Assembly: GCF_038066635.1 (NCBI RefSeq)
Contig: NZ_JBBUTI010000010.1
Span: forward strand, 116,250-180,249
Length of the DNA: 64,000 nucleotides
Direction: 5' to 3'
Source: Ideonella margarita
GTDB taxonomy: Bacteria; Pseudomonadota; Gammaproteobacteria; Burkholderiales; Burkholderiaceae_C
In this document: positions 42,770 to 53,040 of the stretch, piece by piece
Layout: the number at the start of each line of letters is the position of its first letter
Numbering within the stretch: position 1 is the stretch's first letter
Made by a program: the position numbers and the translations under genes
The notes under the pieces: generated by a model
What the model was told of the DNA's origin: nothing
The model's database searches: none
The model's input: the letters and a program-made list of their open reading frames with translations, nothing else

Positions 42770-43498
42770 ATGCGCAAGCCCCTCGCCTTGTTCGCCGTCA
42801 CGGCCCTCAGTGCCGCCGTGTTGTCTGGCTGCAGCACCATCTATCCGCTGCCGCAGGTGCAGTTCGCCAGCGCCACCGCGCCCGAAGTGCCTGCCAGCGG
42901 CCCGCCGGCCATGCCTGATCTGCAACCGCTGCCCCTGCAGCCGGCGTACCAGCCTGTGCTGACGGGCTCGATCTACCAGAGCGCGGCCTACCGGCCCCTG
43001 TTCGAGGACCACCGCGCCCGCATGGTGGGTGACACGCTCACCGTGCAGATCGTTGAAAAGATCAGCGCGGTGCAGAAGGCCACCAGCACCATCGACAAGA
43101 CCGGTGCGGCCAAGGGCACGATCACCAACCTGCCGATCTTCGGCGTGAATGCCTTCCGCAAGGCCACGGCCGATGCGTCGGGCAGCAATACCTTCGAAGG
43201 CAAGGGCACCACCGAGAGCAGCAATGACTTCTCCGGCACCATCACGGCCACCGTGGTGGGCGTGTTGCCCAACGGCCACCTGCTGATCGCCGGCGAGAAG
43301 CAGATCGGCCTGAACCAGCACGTGGATGTGCTGCGATTCACCGGTCAGGTGGATCCGCGCGCCATTCTTCCGGGCAACAGCGTGCAGAGCGCGCAGATCG
43401 CCAACGTGCGTGTGGAGCATCGAGGTCAAGGCGCGATGGCCGATGCTCAGGGAATAGGCTGGTTGGGACGATTCTTTTTGAATCTTCTACCCATTTAA
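42770..43498 (+). CDS. flgH: L-ring lipoprotein FlgH
   Basis: 242 residues from the ATG at 42770 with CCGGAG upstream; this start gives a clean lipoprotein signal with lipobox LSGC at Cys21. Later segments GSIYQSAAYRPLFEDHRARM and VGDTLTVQIVEKISAVQKAT, and LLIAGEKQIGLNQHVDVLRF, match FlgH. Forms the outer-membrane bushing with the P ring. Confidence 0.96.
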   Translation: MRKPLALFAVTALSAAVLSGCSTIYPLPQVQFASATAPEVPASGPPAMPDLQPLPLQPAYQPVLTGSIYQSAAYRPLFEDHRARMVGDTLTVQIVEKISAVQKATSTIDKTGAAKGTITNLPIFGVNAFRKATADASGSNTFEGKGTTESSNDFSGTITATVVGVLPNGHLLIAGEKQIGLNQHVDVLRFTGQVDPRAILPGNSVQSAQIANVRVEHRGQGAMADAQGIGWLGRFFLNLLPI

Positions 43499-43544
43499 GT
43501 TTGCCCAGAATCGTTGGCAGGCCCTTCCTTACCTGACCAACGCC

Positions 43545-44684
43545 ATGACCACCTTCCAACACCGCCGCCTGTCGATTCGCACCACCGTGATGGTGGCGCT
43601 GGCCGCGATGCTGGCGGCACTCGCGGCCCCGGTGGCCGCCCAGAGCACCCAGCGCATCAAGGAAGTTGCTGCCGTTCAAGGCGTGCGCAGCAACCAGCTG
43701 CTGGGTTACGGCCTGGTGGTGGGCCTGGACGGCACGGGTGACCAGACGGCCCAGGCGCCGTTCACCACCCAGGGCCTGAACTCGATGCTGCAGCAGATGG
43801 GCATCACCGTGCCGCCCGGTACGGCCATGCAGCTCAAGAACATCGCCGCAGTGCTGGTGACGGCACAGATGCCGGCCTTCGCCCAACCCGGCCAGCAGAT
43901 CGACGTGAGCATCGCCTCCATCGGCAATGCCAAGAGCCTGCGCGGCGGCACGCTGGTGGCCACGCCGCTCAAGGGCGCCGATGGCCAGGTCTACGCCGTG
44001 GCCCAGGGCAACATGATCGTGGGCGGTGCCGGCGCATCGGCCGGTGGCGCCAAGGTCACCATCAACCACCTGAGTGGCGGCCGCATCCCGCAGGGCGCCA
44101 CCATCGAGCGCTCCGTGCCCACGCCGCTGAATGTGGGCGACAGCATCCAGCTGGATCTGAACTCGGCCGATTACTCCACCGCCCGCGCCGTGGCCAATGC
44201 GATCAACAAGGCCAAGGGCGATGGCACGGCCGCTGCACTCGACGGCCGCGTGGTGCGCGTGAAGGCACCGCAGGGCTCGGACCGCGTCGCCTTCATGGCC
44301 GACATCGAGAACCTGCCACTGGCGCTGGAAAAGCCCGCCGCCCGCGTGGTGCTGAACCCGCGCACCGGCTCCATCGTGATGAACCAGGCCGTGACGCTGG
44401 CGCCGTGCGCCGTGGCACACGGCAGCCTGTCCGTCACCATCAACACCACGCCTGTCATCAGCCAGCCCAACGCCTTGTCGGGCGGCACCACGGCGCAGGC
44501 CGAGAAGACCGACATCTCGATCCAGCAGCAGGGCGGCGCCCTCATCACCTTGCCCGCCAGCGCGCAGCTGGCCGACGTGGTGAAGGCGCTGAACTCGCTC
44601 GGCGCCACGCCCCAGGATTTGCTGGCCATCCTGCAGGCGATGAAATCGGCCGGCTCGCTGCAAGCTGAGCTGGAGGTGATCTGA
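43545..44684 (+). CDS. flgI: P-ring protein FlgI
   Basis: 379 residues with a Sec signal peptide (~12-32, cleavage near VAA-QS). TQRIKEVAAVQGVRSNQLLG and GYGLVVGLDGTGDQTAQAPF follow, and the end reads PQDLLAILQAMKSAGSLQAE. Forms the periplasmic P ring with the help of FlgA. Followed at one base by flgJ. Confidence 0.97.
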   Translation: MTTFQHRRLSIRTTVMVALAAMLAALAAPVAAQSTQRIKEVAAVQGVRSNQLLGYGLVVGLDGTGDQTAQAPFTTQGLNSMLQQMGITVPPGTAMQLKNIAAVLVTAQMPAFAQPGQQIDVSIASIGNAKSLRGGTLVATPLKGADGQVYAVAQGNMIVGGAGASAGGAKVTINHLSGGRIPQGATIERSVPTPLNVGDSIQLDLNSADYSTARAVANAINKAKGDGTAAALDGRVVRVKAPQGSDRVAFMADIENLPLALEKPAARVVLNPRTGSIVMNQAVTLAPCAVAHGSLSVTINTTPVISQPNALSGGTTAQAEKTDISIQQQGGALITLPASAQLADVVKALNSLGATPQDLLAILQAMKSAGSLQAELEVI

Positions 44685-44685
44685 C

Positions 44686-45570
44686 ATGCCTGCCGTACCT
44701 GCTTCTTCGCTGGGTGCCACCAGCACCAATTTCGGCGATGCCCGCGGCATTGAATCGCTGAAGGTTCAGGCGGGCAAAGACCCGAAGGCCGCGGTGCGCG
44801 AGGCCGCCAAGCAGTTCGAGTCGCTGTTCATGCAGCAGCTGCTGAAGACCATGCGCGAATCCGCGCAGAGCAGCGGCATGATGGACAACGAGGCCACCAA
44901 GCTGGGCTCGGAAATGCTGGACACGCAGTGGTCGACCAAGCTGGCCGGCCAGCCGGGTGGTTTGTCTGACGTGATCGCCAAGCAGCTGGAACGCCAGATG
45001 GGCCTGACGCCCGGACCGATCCCGCGCAACGACAGTGCCAACAGCAAGGCGCCGGTGTCGCTGGACCCGGCCGCCACGGTGAAGCTGCCGCAGAAGGCCG
45101 CAGCCACCTTTGTTCAGCAGCACACGGAGGCCGCCAAGGCGGCCGAGAGCACCACAGGCATCCCGGCCTCGTTCATGATCGCCCAGGCGGCGCATGAAAC
45201 CGGCTGGGGCAAGAAGGACATCCGCAACGCGGACGGCAGCACCTCGTTCAACCTGTTCGGCATCAAGGCCGGGGCGAACTGGAAGGGGCCGACCACCGAC
45301 ATCACCACCACGGAATACACCGCTGGTGTGGCCCGAAAGGTGACGCAGAAGTTCCGCGCCTACGGCAGCTACGCCGAGAGCTTTTCCGACTACGCCAAGC
45401 TGATGTCCGAAAGCCCGCGCTACAGCAAGGTGGTGGCCGCCGGTGCGGATGCCAAGGGCTTTGCCCAGGGCCTGCAGAAGGCCGGCTACGCCACCGACCC
45501 GGCCTACGCCGACAAGCTGTCGCGGGTCATCAACACCACGTTGCGCCTGCAACGCAGCCTGACGGCTTGA
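44686..45570 (+). CDS. flgJ: FlgJ: rod cap plus peptidoglycan hydrolase
   Basis: 294 residues. The N-terminal rod-binding domain (~30-95) has AKQFESLFMQQLLKTMRESA. The C-terminal glucosaminidase-type domain (~135-290) has IAQAAHETGWGKKDIRNADG with the catalytic Glu in AAHETGWG, plus FNLFGIKAGANW. FlgJ opens peptidoglycan for the rod and caps it; this is the two-domain form typical of beta- and gammaproteobacteria. Confidence 0.96.
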   Translation: MPAVPASSLGATSTNFGDARGIESLKVQAGKDPKAAVREAAKQFESLFMQQLLKTMRESAQSSGMMDNEATKLGSEMLDTQWSTKLAGQPGGLSDVIAKQLERQMGLTPGPIPRNDSANSKAPVSLDPAATVKLPQKAAATFVQQHTEAAKAAESTTGIPASFMIAQAAHETGWGKKDIRNADGSTSFNLFGIKAGANWKGPTTDITTTEYTAGVARKVTQKFRAYGSYAESFSDYAKLMSESPRYSKVVAAGADAKGFAQGLQKAGYATDPAYADKLSRVINTTLRLQRSLTA

Positions 45571-45586
45571 AGCAGGGAGACACGCC

Positions 45587-47557
45587 ATGGCCAGTTCAGC
45601 CCTGATGTCGATCGGCATGCGCGCGATGTTTGCGAACACCGCGGCATTGAACGTGACCGGCCACAACATCGCCAACAACGGCGTGGCGGGCTACAGCCGC
45701 CAGGAAGCAGAGCTGGCCACGGCCCAGGGGCAGTTCAACGGCGCCGGCTTCTTTGGCAAGGGCGTGGTGGTGACCAACGTCAAGCGGGCGCATGACCAGT
45801 TCCTGACGATGCAGACGGCCGCGGCGCAGTCGCTGTCGTCGATGGACTCTGCCCGGGCCGGCCAGTTGAGCCAGCTGGAAGATGTGTTTCCGCCCGGGGA
45901 GCAGGGCATTGGCTCGGCCACCGGCAACTTCCTCAATGCCATGGTCGACCTGGCCAACACGCCGGCCGACAGCTCGGCGCGGCAGGTGGTGCTGGCCCGT
46001 GCCAATGACCTGGCCGCACGCTACAGCAGCGCCGCATCGCGCCTGGCCATGCTGCAGCAGGGCGTGCAGTCTGATCTGCAGACCTCGGCCAAGACGGTCA
46101 GCGCACTGGCGGAGCAGGTGGCCAAGGTGAATGCCGAGATCGCCCGCACCCACGGCCTGGACCAGGCACCGAACGACCTGCTCGACAAGCGCGACCAGCT
46201 CGTCGCCGAGATCGGCAAGTACGTGCAGGTGAGCACCATCGATGCCACTGACGGCACGATGGGCGTGTTCGTGGCCGGTGGCCAGCGCCTGGTGCTGGGC
46301 ATTGAATCGAACAAGATGCTGGTGGTGCAGGACCCGGCCGACCCGAGCCGCTCGGCCCTGGCGCTGGAAACACCGAACCAGCCGCTGATGATCAGCCAGG
46401 ACATGCTGACGGGCGGCTCGATGGCCGGCCTGATCCGCTTCCAGAACAAGGACCTGGTCGACGCGCGCAACCTGCTCGGCCAGATGGCGGTGTCGTTCGC
46501 CACCAAGGTCAACACCACCCAGTCGCTGGGCCTGGACCTGGGCGACCCGCCCGGTGCCGGCGCGCCGTTGTTCGCCTTTGGCGCACCGGTGTCCATTGCC
46601 AACCTGAACAACGCACGCGACGCCACGGGCAATTTCGCCGCCCAGGCCACGCTGGCGGTGACCGACGCCTCGCTGCTGCAGGCCTCTGACTACCAGCTCA
46701 AGCCGGATGGCTCGGGCGTCAGTGGCTCGTACACGCTGGTGCGGCTGTCGGATGGCCTGACCCGCAACATCGCTGACGGCGATGAGGTCGACGGCTTCAC
46801 CATCAACATCGGCTCGCCCGACCTGGCCGCGACGGACAGCCTGCTGCTGCGCCCGTGCGGCATGGGCGCCACCGACATGCGCTGCGTGCTGGACGATCCG
46901 TCCGGCATCGCGGCGTCGTCCCCGGTGACGGCGGTGCTCAGCCCGGCCAACAAGGGCACGGCCACGGTCGGCTCGTTGAAGGTGCTCAACAACACCATCG
47001 ATCCGAACCAGACGGCTACGATCAACTTCAGCTCCGACACCGGCGACTACGACTGGGAGCTGCGCGACAAGGACACCGGCGCGCTGCTCTCTAGCGGCTC
47101 GGCCACCTGGACGGCCGGCGAGCCGATCGAGGTCAACGGCTTTGCCTTGTCGCTCAACGGCGTGCCCAAGAGCGGCGACAAGGTCACGGTGTCGAAGACC
47201 CAGTTCCCGGCGACCAACAACGGCAACGCGCTGCAGATGTTCGCGCTGCGTGATGAGCGGTTCGTCGGTCGCACCATCAAGCTGGATGGTTCGATCGCCG
47301 AGGGCGCGACGATTACCGATGCTTACGCTTCCGTGATGGCCGACGTCGGCGTGCGCGTGCAAAGTGCGAAGACGTCTGCGGAAATCTCGAGCACGGCGGC
47401 TGATTCGGCATTGAAGACCCTGACGTCCAAGACGGGCGTGAACCTTGATGAAGAGGCCGCCCGCCTCATCCAGTTCCAGCAGGGGTACCAGGCCGCGGCC
47501 AAGGTGCTTCAAGTGGCGCAGCAGGTGTTTGACACCATGCTGCAGCTGGGCGCGTGA
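45587..47557 (+). CDS. flgK: hook-filament junction protein FlgK (HAP1)
   Basis: 656 residues. N-terminus MRAMFANTAALNVTGHNIAN with NNGVAGYSRQEAELATAQGQ; C-terminus NLDEEAARLIQFQQGYQAAA and QQVFDTMLQLGA. The central region (~320-560) is a variable, repeat-like surface domain, longer than in enterics. FlgN is the predicted chaperone. Export substrate of the late class. Confidence 0.96.
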   Translation: MASSALMSIGMRAMFANTAALNVTGHNIANNGVAGYSRQEAELATAQGQFNGAGFFGKGVVVTNVKRAHDQFLTMQTAAAQSLSSMDSARAGQLSQLEDVFPPGEQGIGSATGNFLNAMVDLANTPADSSARQVVLARANDLAARYSSAASRLAMLQQGVQSDLQTSAKTVSALAEQVAKVNAEIARTHGLDQAPNDLLDKRDQLVAEIGKYVQVSTIDATDGTMGVFVAGGQRLVLGIESNKMLVVQDPADPSRSALALETPNQPLMISQDMLTGGSMAGLIRFQNKDLVDARNLLGQMAVSFATKVNTTQSLGLDLGDPPGAGAPLFAFGAPVSIANLNNARDATGNFAAQATLAVTDASLLQASDYQLKPDGSGVSGSYTLVRLSDGLTRNIADGDEVDGFTINIGSPDLAATDSLLLRPCGMGATDMRCVLDDPSGIAASSPVTAVLSPANKGTATVGSLKVLNNTIDPNQTATINFSSDTGDYDWELRDKDTGALLSSGSATWTAGEPIEVNGFALSLNGVPKSGDKVTVSKTQFPATNNGNALQMFALRDERFVGRTIKLDGSIAEGATITDAYASVMADVGVRVQSAKTSAEISSTAADSALKTLTSKTGVNLDEEAARLIQFQQGYQAAAKVLQVAQQVFDTMLQLGA

Positions 47558-47574
47558 TTTCCAGGAGCTGATCC

Positions 47575-48771
47575 ATGATTCGCATCACCACGGCCAACGC
47601 CTTCAACAGCTCGATCGAGAACCTGCAGCAGCGGCAACGCTCGCTGGACACGGCGCAGACGCAGCTGACCAGCGGCAAGCGCGTGTTGAATGCCAGCGAC
47701 GATCCGACCTCGGCCGCGCGCGCCGAGCGGGCCCGCGCGCTCATCCAGCGCGCAGATGCCAGCCAGCGCGCCATCGACGCCAGCCGCAATTCCATGAAGC
47801 TCACCGAATCTGCCCTGGGCGACGGTGTGAGCCTGGTGCAACAGGCGCGCGAGCTGGTGGTGGCCGCCGGCAACGCCAGTTACAGCGACGCTGAGCGCCG
47901 CGACGTGGCCAACCAGCTGGCGGAGATCCGCAAGCAGCTGATGGGTGTGGCCAACCGCGGTGACGGCACCGGCGGTTTCGTGTTTTCCGGCCAGGGCTCC
48001 AGCCAGCCGCCGTTTCTTGATCGCCCGGGTGGCGTGGGTTATGTGGGCGTTGGCGGTGCCGTGAAGGTGGCCACCGACGAGCCCTTGCCACTCACGCTCG
48101 ACGGTGAGCAGGTGTGGCTGTCGGCGCCCAGCGGCAACGGCGTGTTCACCACCGCACCGGGCGCGGGCAGCGGTGGTGCGTGGATTGATGCGGGCCGGGT
48201 GACCAACCCTTCCGCCATCACCGGCTCGTCGTACGAAGTGCAGTTCAGCGTGAACGCGGGCGTGACCACCTATTCGGTGATCCGCGACGGCGTGACCGCC
48301 TCCATCTCGGGCGCCGATTTCAAGTCGGGCCAGGCGATCGAGCTGGACGGCATGGCCTTCACGCTGAGTGGCTCACCGAAGGACGGTGACACCTTCAGCA
48401 TCACGCCGTCCGGCCCGAACCAGTCGGTGTTCGATGCCCTCGACAAGGTGGTGAACGAATTGAAGACGCCGCTGCGCACCAGCGCCCAGGTGACCCAGAC
48501 CATCCAGAGTGGTCTGCGTGATCTGGACACCTGCGCCAACCAGTTGCAATCGGCCCGCAGCATGACCGGTGAAGTGCTCAATCGCGTGGATGGCGTGGAA
48601 ACCCGTGTGGGTGACCTCAAGCTGTTCGGTGAGACCACCCGCTCGGACGCCGAAGACCTGGACATGATCCAGGCCATCTCGAATTTCCAGAACCAGCAAA
48701 CGGGGTACCAGGCCGCCATGCAGAGTTATGCAGCGGTGCAGCGCCTGTCCCTGTTCGACTACATCAAGTGA
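47575..48771 (+). CDS. flgL: hook-filament junction protein FlgL (HAP3)
   Basis: 398 residues. N-terminus MIRITTANAFNSSIENLQQR and QLTSGKRVLNASDDPTSAAR, related to flagellin D0/D1; C-terminus DLDMIQAISNFQNQQTGYQA. Connects FlgK to the filament. The next gene begins within seven bases, so flgL appears to head into the regulatory gene behind it. Confidence 0.96.
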   Translation: MIRITTANAFNSSIENLQQRQRSLDTAQTQLTSGKRVLNASDDPTSAARAERARALIQRADASQRAIDASRNSMKLTESALGDGVSLVQQARELVVAAGNASYSDAERRDVANQLAEIRKQLMGVANRGDGTGGFVFSGQGSSQPPFLDRPGGVGYVGVGGAVKVATDEPLPLTLDGEQVWLSAPSGNGVFTTAPGAGSGGAWIDAGRVTNPSAITGSSYEVQFSVNAGVTTYSVIRDGVTASISGADFKSGQAIELDGMAFTLSGSPKDGDTFSITPSGPNQSVFDALDKVVNELKTPLRTSAQVTQTIQSGLRDLDTCANQLQSARSMTGEVLNRVDGVETRVGDLKLFGETTRSDAEDLDMIQAISNFQNQQTGYQAAMQSYAAVQRLSLFDYIK

Positions 48772-48777
48772 GTGTCC

Positions 48778-49974
48778 ATGGACCATTCCGTTCTTGACCA
48801 GCTGATCCTCGGCTATGGCGTGCTGGTGGACGCCCGCCGCCAGGTGCACGCGGCCCGTCTGACCTGCCACAGCATGTATGGTGCAGGCCCCGCCCAGGCG
48901 CATGAGCTGGCCGGTGTGCTGGCTGAAGCGTGGCCCGAGGAATCTGGCCAGCTGCTGTTGAACCCGACCAGTGAAGGCCTGCTGACGGCCTGGCTGAATC
49001 AGGCCCTGCCGCCGCACCTGGTGCTGGAGGTGCCGGCCTTTCTGGTGGCCGACGAAGCCGGCGCTGCGCGCGTGATGGCGGCGGCCGAGCGCGGCAATGC
49101 GATGGTGCTCAAGGGCCGGCCGCTGGCCGCGCTGTCGCAGCCGTTGCTGAAGGCCTTCCGCCATGCAGTGGTTGACCTTGAGGATGACCGTCGCCTCGGC
49201 CCCGCACCAGATGCGATTCGTCCACGCCACCTGCCGTTCGTGCAGGGCGGTGTGCACACCCTGGTGGAGGCGAACGACAGCTTCCGCCGTGGCGCACTGG
49301 CCGTGCAGGGCTGGCCGCTGGGCGATGCGCCGCAGGGCACGTCCCAGCGTCGTGACGTGCCCGCAAGCGTGCAGGCCGTGATGGACCTGATTCAGCGGGT
49401 GGAGCGCGAAGAGCCCGCCAACCGCATCGAAGACGCGCTGCGTGCCAACCCGGCGCTGGCGTTCCGGCTGATGCGCTTCATCAACTCGCCGGGCTTCGGC
49501 CTGAGCGTGGAGGTGAGCAGCTTCCAGCACGCCATCATGATCCTCGGCTACCGGCGCCTGAAGCGCTGGCTGGCGCTGCTGCTGGCCAGTGCGGTGGACG
49601 ACCCCGATCTGAAGCCGCTGATGTTCCTGGCGGTGCGCCGAGGCTTGTTCATGGAAGCGCTGGCCGCACCGCAAGGTGACGACACGCTGCGCGGCGAGGC
49701 CTTCATCTGCGGCGTGTTCTCGTTGCTCGACCGCATGATGCGGCAGCCTTTCACCCAGTTGCTGGAAACGCTGCCGGTGCCCGAGCGCGTGGCGCAGGCG
49801 CTGTGCGACGACGAAGGGCCGTTCGCCCGGCCCTTGTCGCTGGCCAAGGCGGTGGAATCGGAATTGCCGATGGACATTGAAGCGGCGCTGGGCGACTTGA
49901 TGATCACCCCGGGTGAGCTCAGCCGCGCCGTGCTGCACACCCTGACGGCAGCTCGCCAGTTGCAGTCACTGTGA
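48778..49974 (+). CDS. HDOD-domain signalling protein with degenerate EAL-like N-terminus
   Basis: 398 residues (a GTG at 48772 gives 400). The first ~195 residues resemble a YuxH-type EAL module (LLNPTSEGLLTAWLNQALPP; HLVLEVPAFLVADEAGAARV) without the catalytic Glu-Ala-Leu or metal ligands. Residues ~200-398 are an HDOD domain (VMDLIQRVEREEPANRIEDA; NPALAFRLMRFINSPGFGLS; FQHAIMILGYRRLKRWLALL). Such proteins act as scaffolds in c-di-GMP or stress signalling. Only six bases separate it from flgL, suggesting cotranscription with the late hook operon. Confidence 0.85.
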   Translation: MDHSVLDQLILGYGVLVDARRQVHAARLTCHSMYGAGPAQAHELAGVLAEAWPEESGQLLLNPTSEGLLTAWLNQALPPHLVLEVPAFLVADEAGAARVMAAAERGNAMVLKGRPLAALSQPLLKAFRHAVVDLEDDRRLGPAPDAIRPRHLPFVQGGVHTLVEANDSFRRGALAVQGWPLGDAPQGTSQRRDVPASVQAVMDLIQRVEREEPANRIEDALRANPALAFRLMRFINSPGFGLSVEVSSFQHAIMILGYRRLKRWLALLLASAVDDPDLKPLMFLAVRRGLFMEALAAPQGDDTLRGEAFICGVFSLLDRMMRQPFTQLLETLPVPERVAQALCDDEGPFARPLSLAKAVESELPMDIEAALGDLMITPGELSRAVLHTLTAARQLQSL

Positions 49975-50042
49975 GCTGAAACCGCCCCGCCGGGAGGTGG
50001 GGGCGGCGTACACTGCGACGGCATCCCAGGTTCGCCATCGCC

Positions 50043-53018
50043 ATGTCTTTTTCGCTGCCGCCACGCCCCGGTTTCCCGACCCCGGTTGACCCTTCTTCCC
50101 GGGAGGTGACAGCCACGGCGGGCATCGACGACGACGTGGCCAGCCTGATGGATCTCTCGCCGCTGGCGCTGATGATCTGGGACGAGGCCGGCAACATCCA
50201 GCGCGCCAACGGCCCGGCGCGCAGCCTGCTCGGCCCGCACACCCAACAGATGAATCGCCTGCCGTCGGTGCTGGCCCAGTTGCTGGGTTGGCCCAACGGC
50301 CTGCCGGGCGCTGGCCGCCACCGCGAAAGCCAGGGCTGGATGGATGCCGCCGCCGGACGCAGCCAGCGCATGCGCGTGCGGGTGCGCGGCCTGGCGCCGC
50401 AGGGCGGCATGCGCTGGATGGCGCAGCTTGAATCCATGGCCGTGGTGGACGAACTGGAGCTGGCCCGCGTCGAGATCGGCGCCCTGATGGGCACCGCCGG
50501 CGTGGGTGTGGCCACCTATGACCGCCAGCGGCGCGTGTGGGTAACGGCCGTGCCGCCGGGTGCGGGCACGACCCCCAGCTATGGCCCCGGCAGCGGCGGC
50601 AATGCGTCGTCGGGCAATGAAGGTTTGTTGTCGATCGGCCGCGACGTGGTGGAGCCGGCTTCCATGCCTGCCTATGAGCGGCTGCAACTCGCCCTGCGCA
50701 AGGGCGAGCGCATTTCGGTGCGCTACGCCGTTCGCCACCGCGACATGGGCCGCCGCTGGTTGCTGACCCGGGTAGAGCCCGCCAGGCTCGGGCCTGAGCG
50801 ACCGGTGTTCAGCGTCGTCACGCTGGATGTGACCGAGGAAGAAGTGGCCCGCGAGCGGCGTGATGCCCTCCTGCGCGAGATGCAGACCATCCTCGACCTG
50901 AGCCCGGCTGGCATCGCACACCTGCAAGGCCAGCGTCTGCTGCATTGCAACCGTGAATTCGAGAACCTGCTGAAGCTGGCCCCCGCCGCCGGCGAAGGCG
51001 TGGCGATAGACACCTTGCTGGCGCGCGTCGGCATTTCGTCGGCCGCCACCCATGCCGCGCTTGATGAGCTGGTGCGCCAGGGCCACCATGAAACCGAGTT
51101 CCGCCTGGAAGGCGAAGCCGGTGGCGCTGCCGTCTGGTATTCACTCGCGCTGCGGCGTGCCGAAGGCCAGGCTGGTGAGGGTGAAGACAGCGCCGACATC
51201 GTGGCCGTGCTGGCCGATGTGACCCGCCTGCGGGGCCAGCAGGCCGAGCTGGAAGAGCTGGCGCGTGAACGCGAGCTGATGTTCAGCCTGTCGGACGTGG
51301 GCATCTTCTACCAGCGCGATGGCCGCATCGAACGCGCCAACCAGGCCATGGCCGACCTGCTGGGGCATGAACAATCGCAGTTGCGCGGCTTCCCGCTGGC
51401 GGAGCTGTATGAAGACGAGCGCGTGGCGCTGCAGTTCAACGCCCATGACCGCCGCGAACTGGCGGCCCAGGGCCGCAGCCGCAGTGAGCGCCGCATCCTG
51501 CGCCGCGACGGCAGCCCGCTGTGGGTGCTGATGAGCCAGCGGCTGGTCGACGCCGCCGATATTTCTGCCGGCGTGATCTGCTCGGTGGTGAGCGTGGACG
51601 AGCGTCGGCGCGCCCACGAAACCCTGCTGATGCAGGCCGACAGCACGCGCGCCATCCTCGATTCGGTGCTGGTCGGCATCGTCACCGTCGGCGACGACGG
51701 CATCGAGTGGATGAACCGCTCGGCGCGCCGCATGTTCGGGGGTGAGCTGGCGGATTTCGTCGGCAAGCCGATCGCGGTCGTGGCCTCACAGGACGCCGAC
51801 CATCCGCTGCGCCGCACCAACTGGATGGCGACGCTGGAGGAGGGCCAGGCCGAGACCTTCGAGTGCCGCCTCACGGCCCGGGATGGCCGGGAGTTCTGGG
51901 TGGTGGGCAATGCGCTGATGACCACCACCGCCAACGGTGGCAACCAGCTGACCTTCGCGCTGCTCGACATCGAGCGGCGGCGACTGGCGGAGAACCAGAT
52001 CGCCCAGGCCCAGGCCAGCCTGCAGCGCATGATCGAAACCGCGCCGCTGGCGATCGCCCTGTTCGACGGTGCGACGCAGCAGGTGCTGCAGCTCAACCAG
52101 ATGATGGCCGCCTTTGCCCGGCGCCAGGCGGCCGAGATTCAAGGCCGGCAGCCCTCGTTGTGGCTTCCCGGCGCTGAGGCCGCCAACCTGAGTGCCAACC
52201 TGCACCGCGCCATGGCCACGCACGACACGCTCAGCACCGAATGGCGCCGTGAGCCGGATGCCGACGGCGATGGCTCGGCCAAGGTGTGGGATGTGCGCAT
52301 CGTGTCGCTGCGCTCCAGTGGTGATGACGGCGAGCAGCTGCTGCTGGTGGCCAGCGACGTGACCGAGCAGCGCGCGGCTGACCAGGCCCGTCTGGACGCT
52401 GCCATCGTGCAGCGCGAGATGCTGGTCAAGGAAGTGCACCACCGCATCAAGAACAACCTCCAGGGCGTGGCCGGCCTGCTGCAGCAGAACGCGCAGCGCC
52501 ATCCGGAAGCCGCCTCGGCCATCGCCGAGGCCGTGGGCCATGTGCATGCGATTGCCCAGGTGCACGGCCTGCAGGTGGGCATGACCGGCCCGCTGCGCGT
52601 GCGCGGTGTGGTGGAGGCGATTGCCAATTCCGTGCAGCGCATGTTCGGCCGGCCCATCACCATGGAGGTGCAGGGGCCCGCGCCGCACCGCTTCGGCTTG
52701 ACCGAGGCCGATTCCATTCCGGTGGCGCTGACGGTGAACGAGCTGCTCACCAACGCCATCAAGCACAGCCGCGAAGGCGTGATCCAGTGCCGAATGATCT
52801 GCGGCCCGCAGGATGTGCGCATCGCCATTGCCAACGACGGTGCGCTGCCGCCCGGCTTCTCGCTGGGCGACGTGCCGTCCGGCATCTCCGGCCTGGGGCT
52901 GGTGCGCGCGCTGCTGCCCCGCAAGGGCGCGGGCATCACGCTGACCCAGGAAGGCCTGCTGGTGGTGGCCACGCTGCATCTGCAGCCACCCGGCGTTGCC
53001 GTGCTGGAGCCCTTGTGA
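50043..53018 (+). CDS. cytoplasmic multi-PAS sensor kinase, HisKA_2 type
   Basis: 991 residues without membrane helices. About five PAS-like modules: ~36-90 (LALMIWDEAGNIQRANGPAR), ~285-400 (LDLSPAGIAHLQGQRLLHCN), ~410-520 (VGIFYQRDGRIERANQAMAD), ~540-650 (LVGIVTVGDDGIEWMNRSAR) and ~665-780. The HisKA_2 box is VKEVHHRIKNNLQGVAGLLQ with its His near 797. The ATPase has N-box VNELLTNAIKHS (~898) and G2 SGISGLGLVRALLPRKG (~945). Kinases of this class typically partner ANTAR regulators, and one follows after 22 bases. The signal is probably cytosolic. Confidence 0.9.
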   Translation: MSFSLPPRPGFPTPVDPSSREVTATAGIDDDVASLMDLSPLALMIWDEAGNIQRANGPARSLLGPHTQQMNRLPSVLAQLLGWPNGLPGAGRHRESQGWMDAAAGRSQRMRVRVRGLAPQGGMRWMAQLESMAVVDELELARVEIGALMGTAGVGVATYDRQRRVWVTAVPPGAGTTPSYGPGSGGNASSGNEGLLSIGRDVVEPASMPAYERLQLALRKGERISVRYAVRHRDMGRRWLLTRVEPARLGPERPVFSVVTLDVTEEEVARERRDALLREMQTILDLSPAGIAHLQGQRLLHCNREFENLLKLAPAAGEGVAIDTLLARVGISSAATHAALDELVRQGHHETEFRLEGEAGGAAVWYSLALRRAEGQAGEGEDSADIVAVLADVTRLRGQQAELEELARERELMFSLSDVGIFYQRDGRIERANQAMADLLGHEQSQLRGFPLAELYEDERVALQFNAHDRRELAAQGRSRSERRILRRDGSPLWVLMSQRLVDAADISAGVICSVVSVDERRRAHETLLMQADSTRAILDSVLVGIVTVGDDGIEWMNRSARRMFGGELADFVGKPIAVVASQDADHPLRRTNWMATLEEGQAETFECRLTARDGREFWVVGNALMTTTANGGNQLTFALLDIERRRLAENQIAQAQASLQRMIETAPLAIALFDGATQQVLQLNQMMAAFARRQAAEIQGRQPSLWLPGAEAANLSANLHRAMATHDTLSTEWRREPDADGDGSAKVWDVRIVSLRSSGDDGEQLLLVASDVTEQRAADQARLDAAIVQREMLVKEVHHRIKNNLQGVAGLLQQNAQRHPEAASAIAEAVGHVHAIAQVHGLQVGMTGPLRVRGVVEAIANSVQRMFGRPITMEVQGPAPHRFGLTEADSIPVALTVNELLTNAIKHSREGVIQCRMICGPQDVRIAIANDGALPPGFSLGDVPSGISGLGLVRALLPRKGAGITLTQEGLLVVATLHLQPPGVAVLEPL

Positions 53019-53040
53019 TTCATCAGCGACAATCCCGCGC

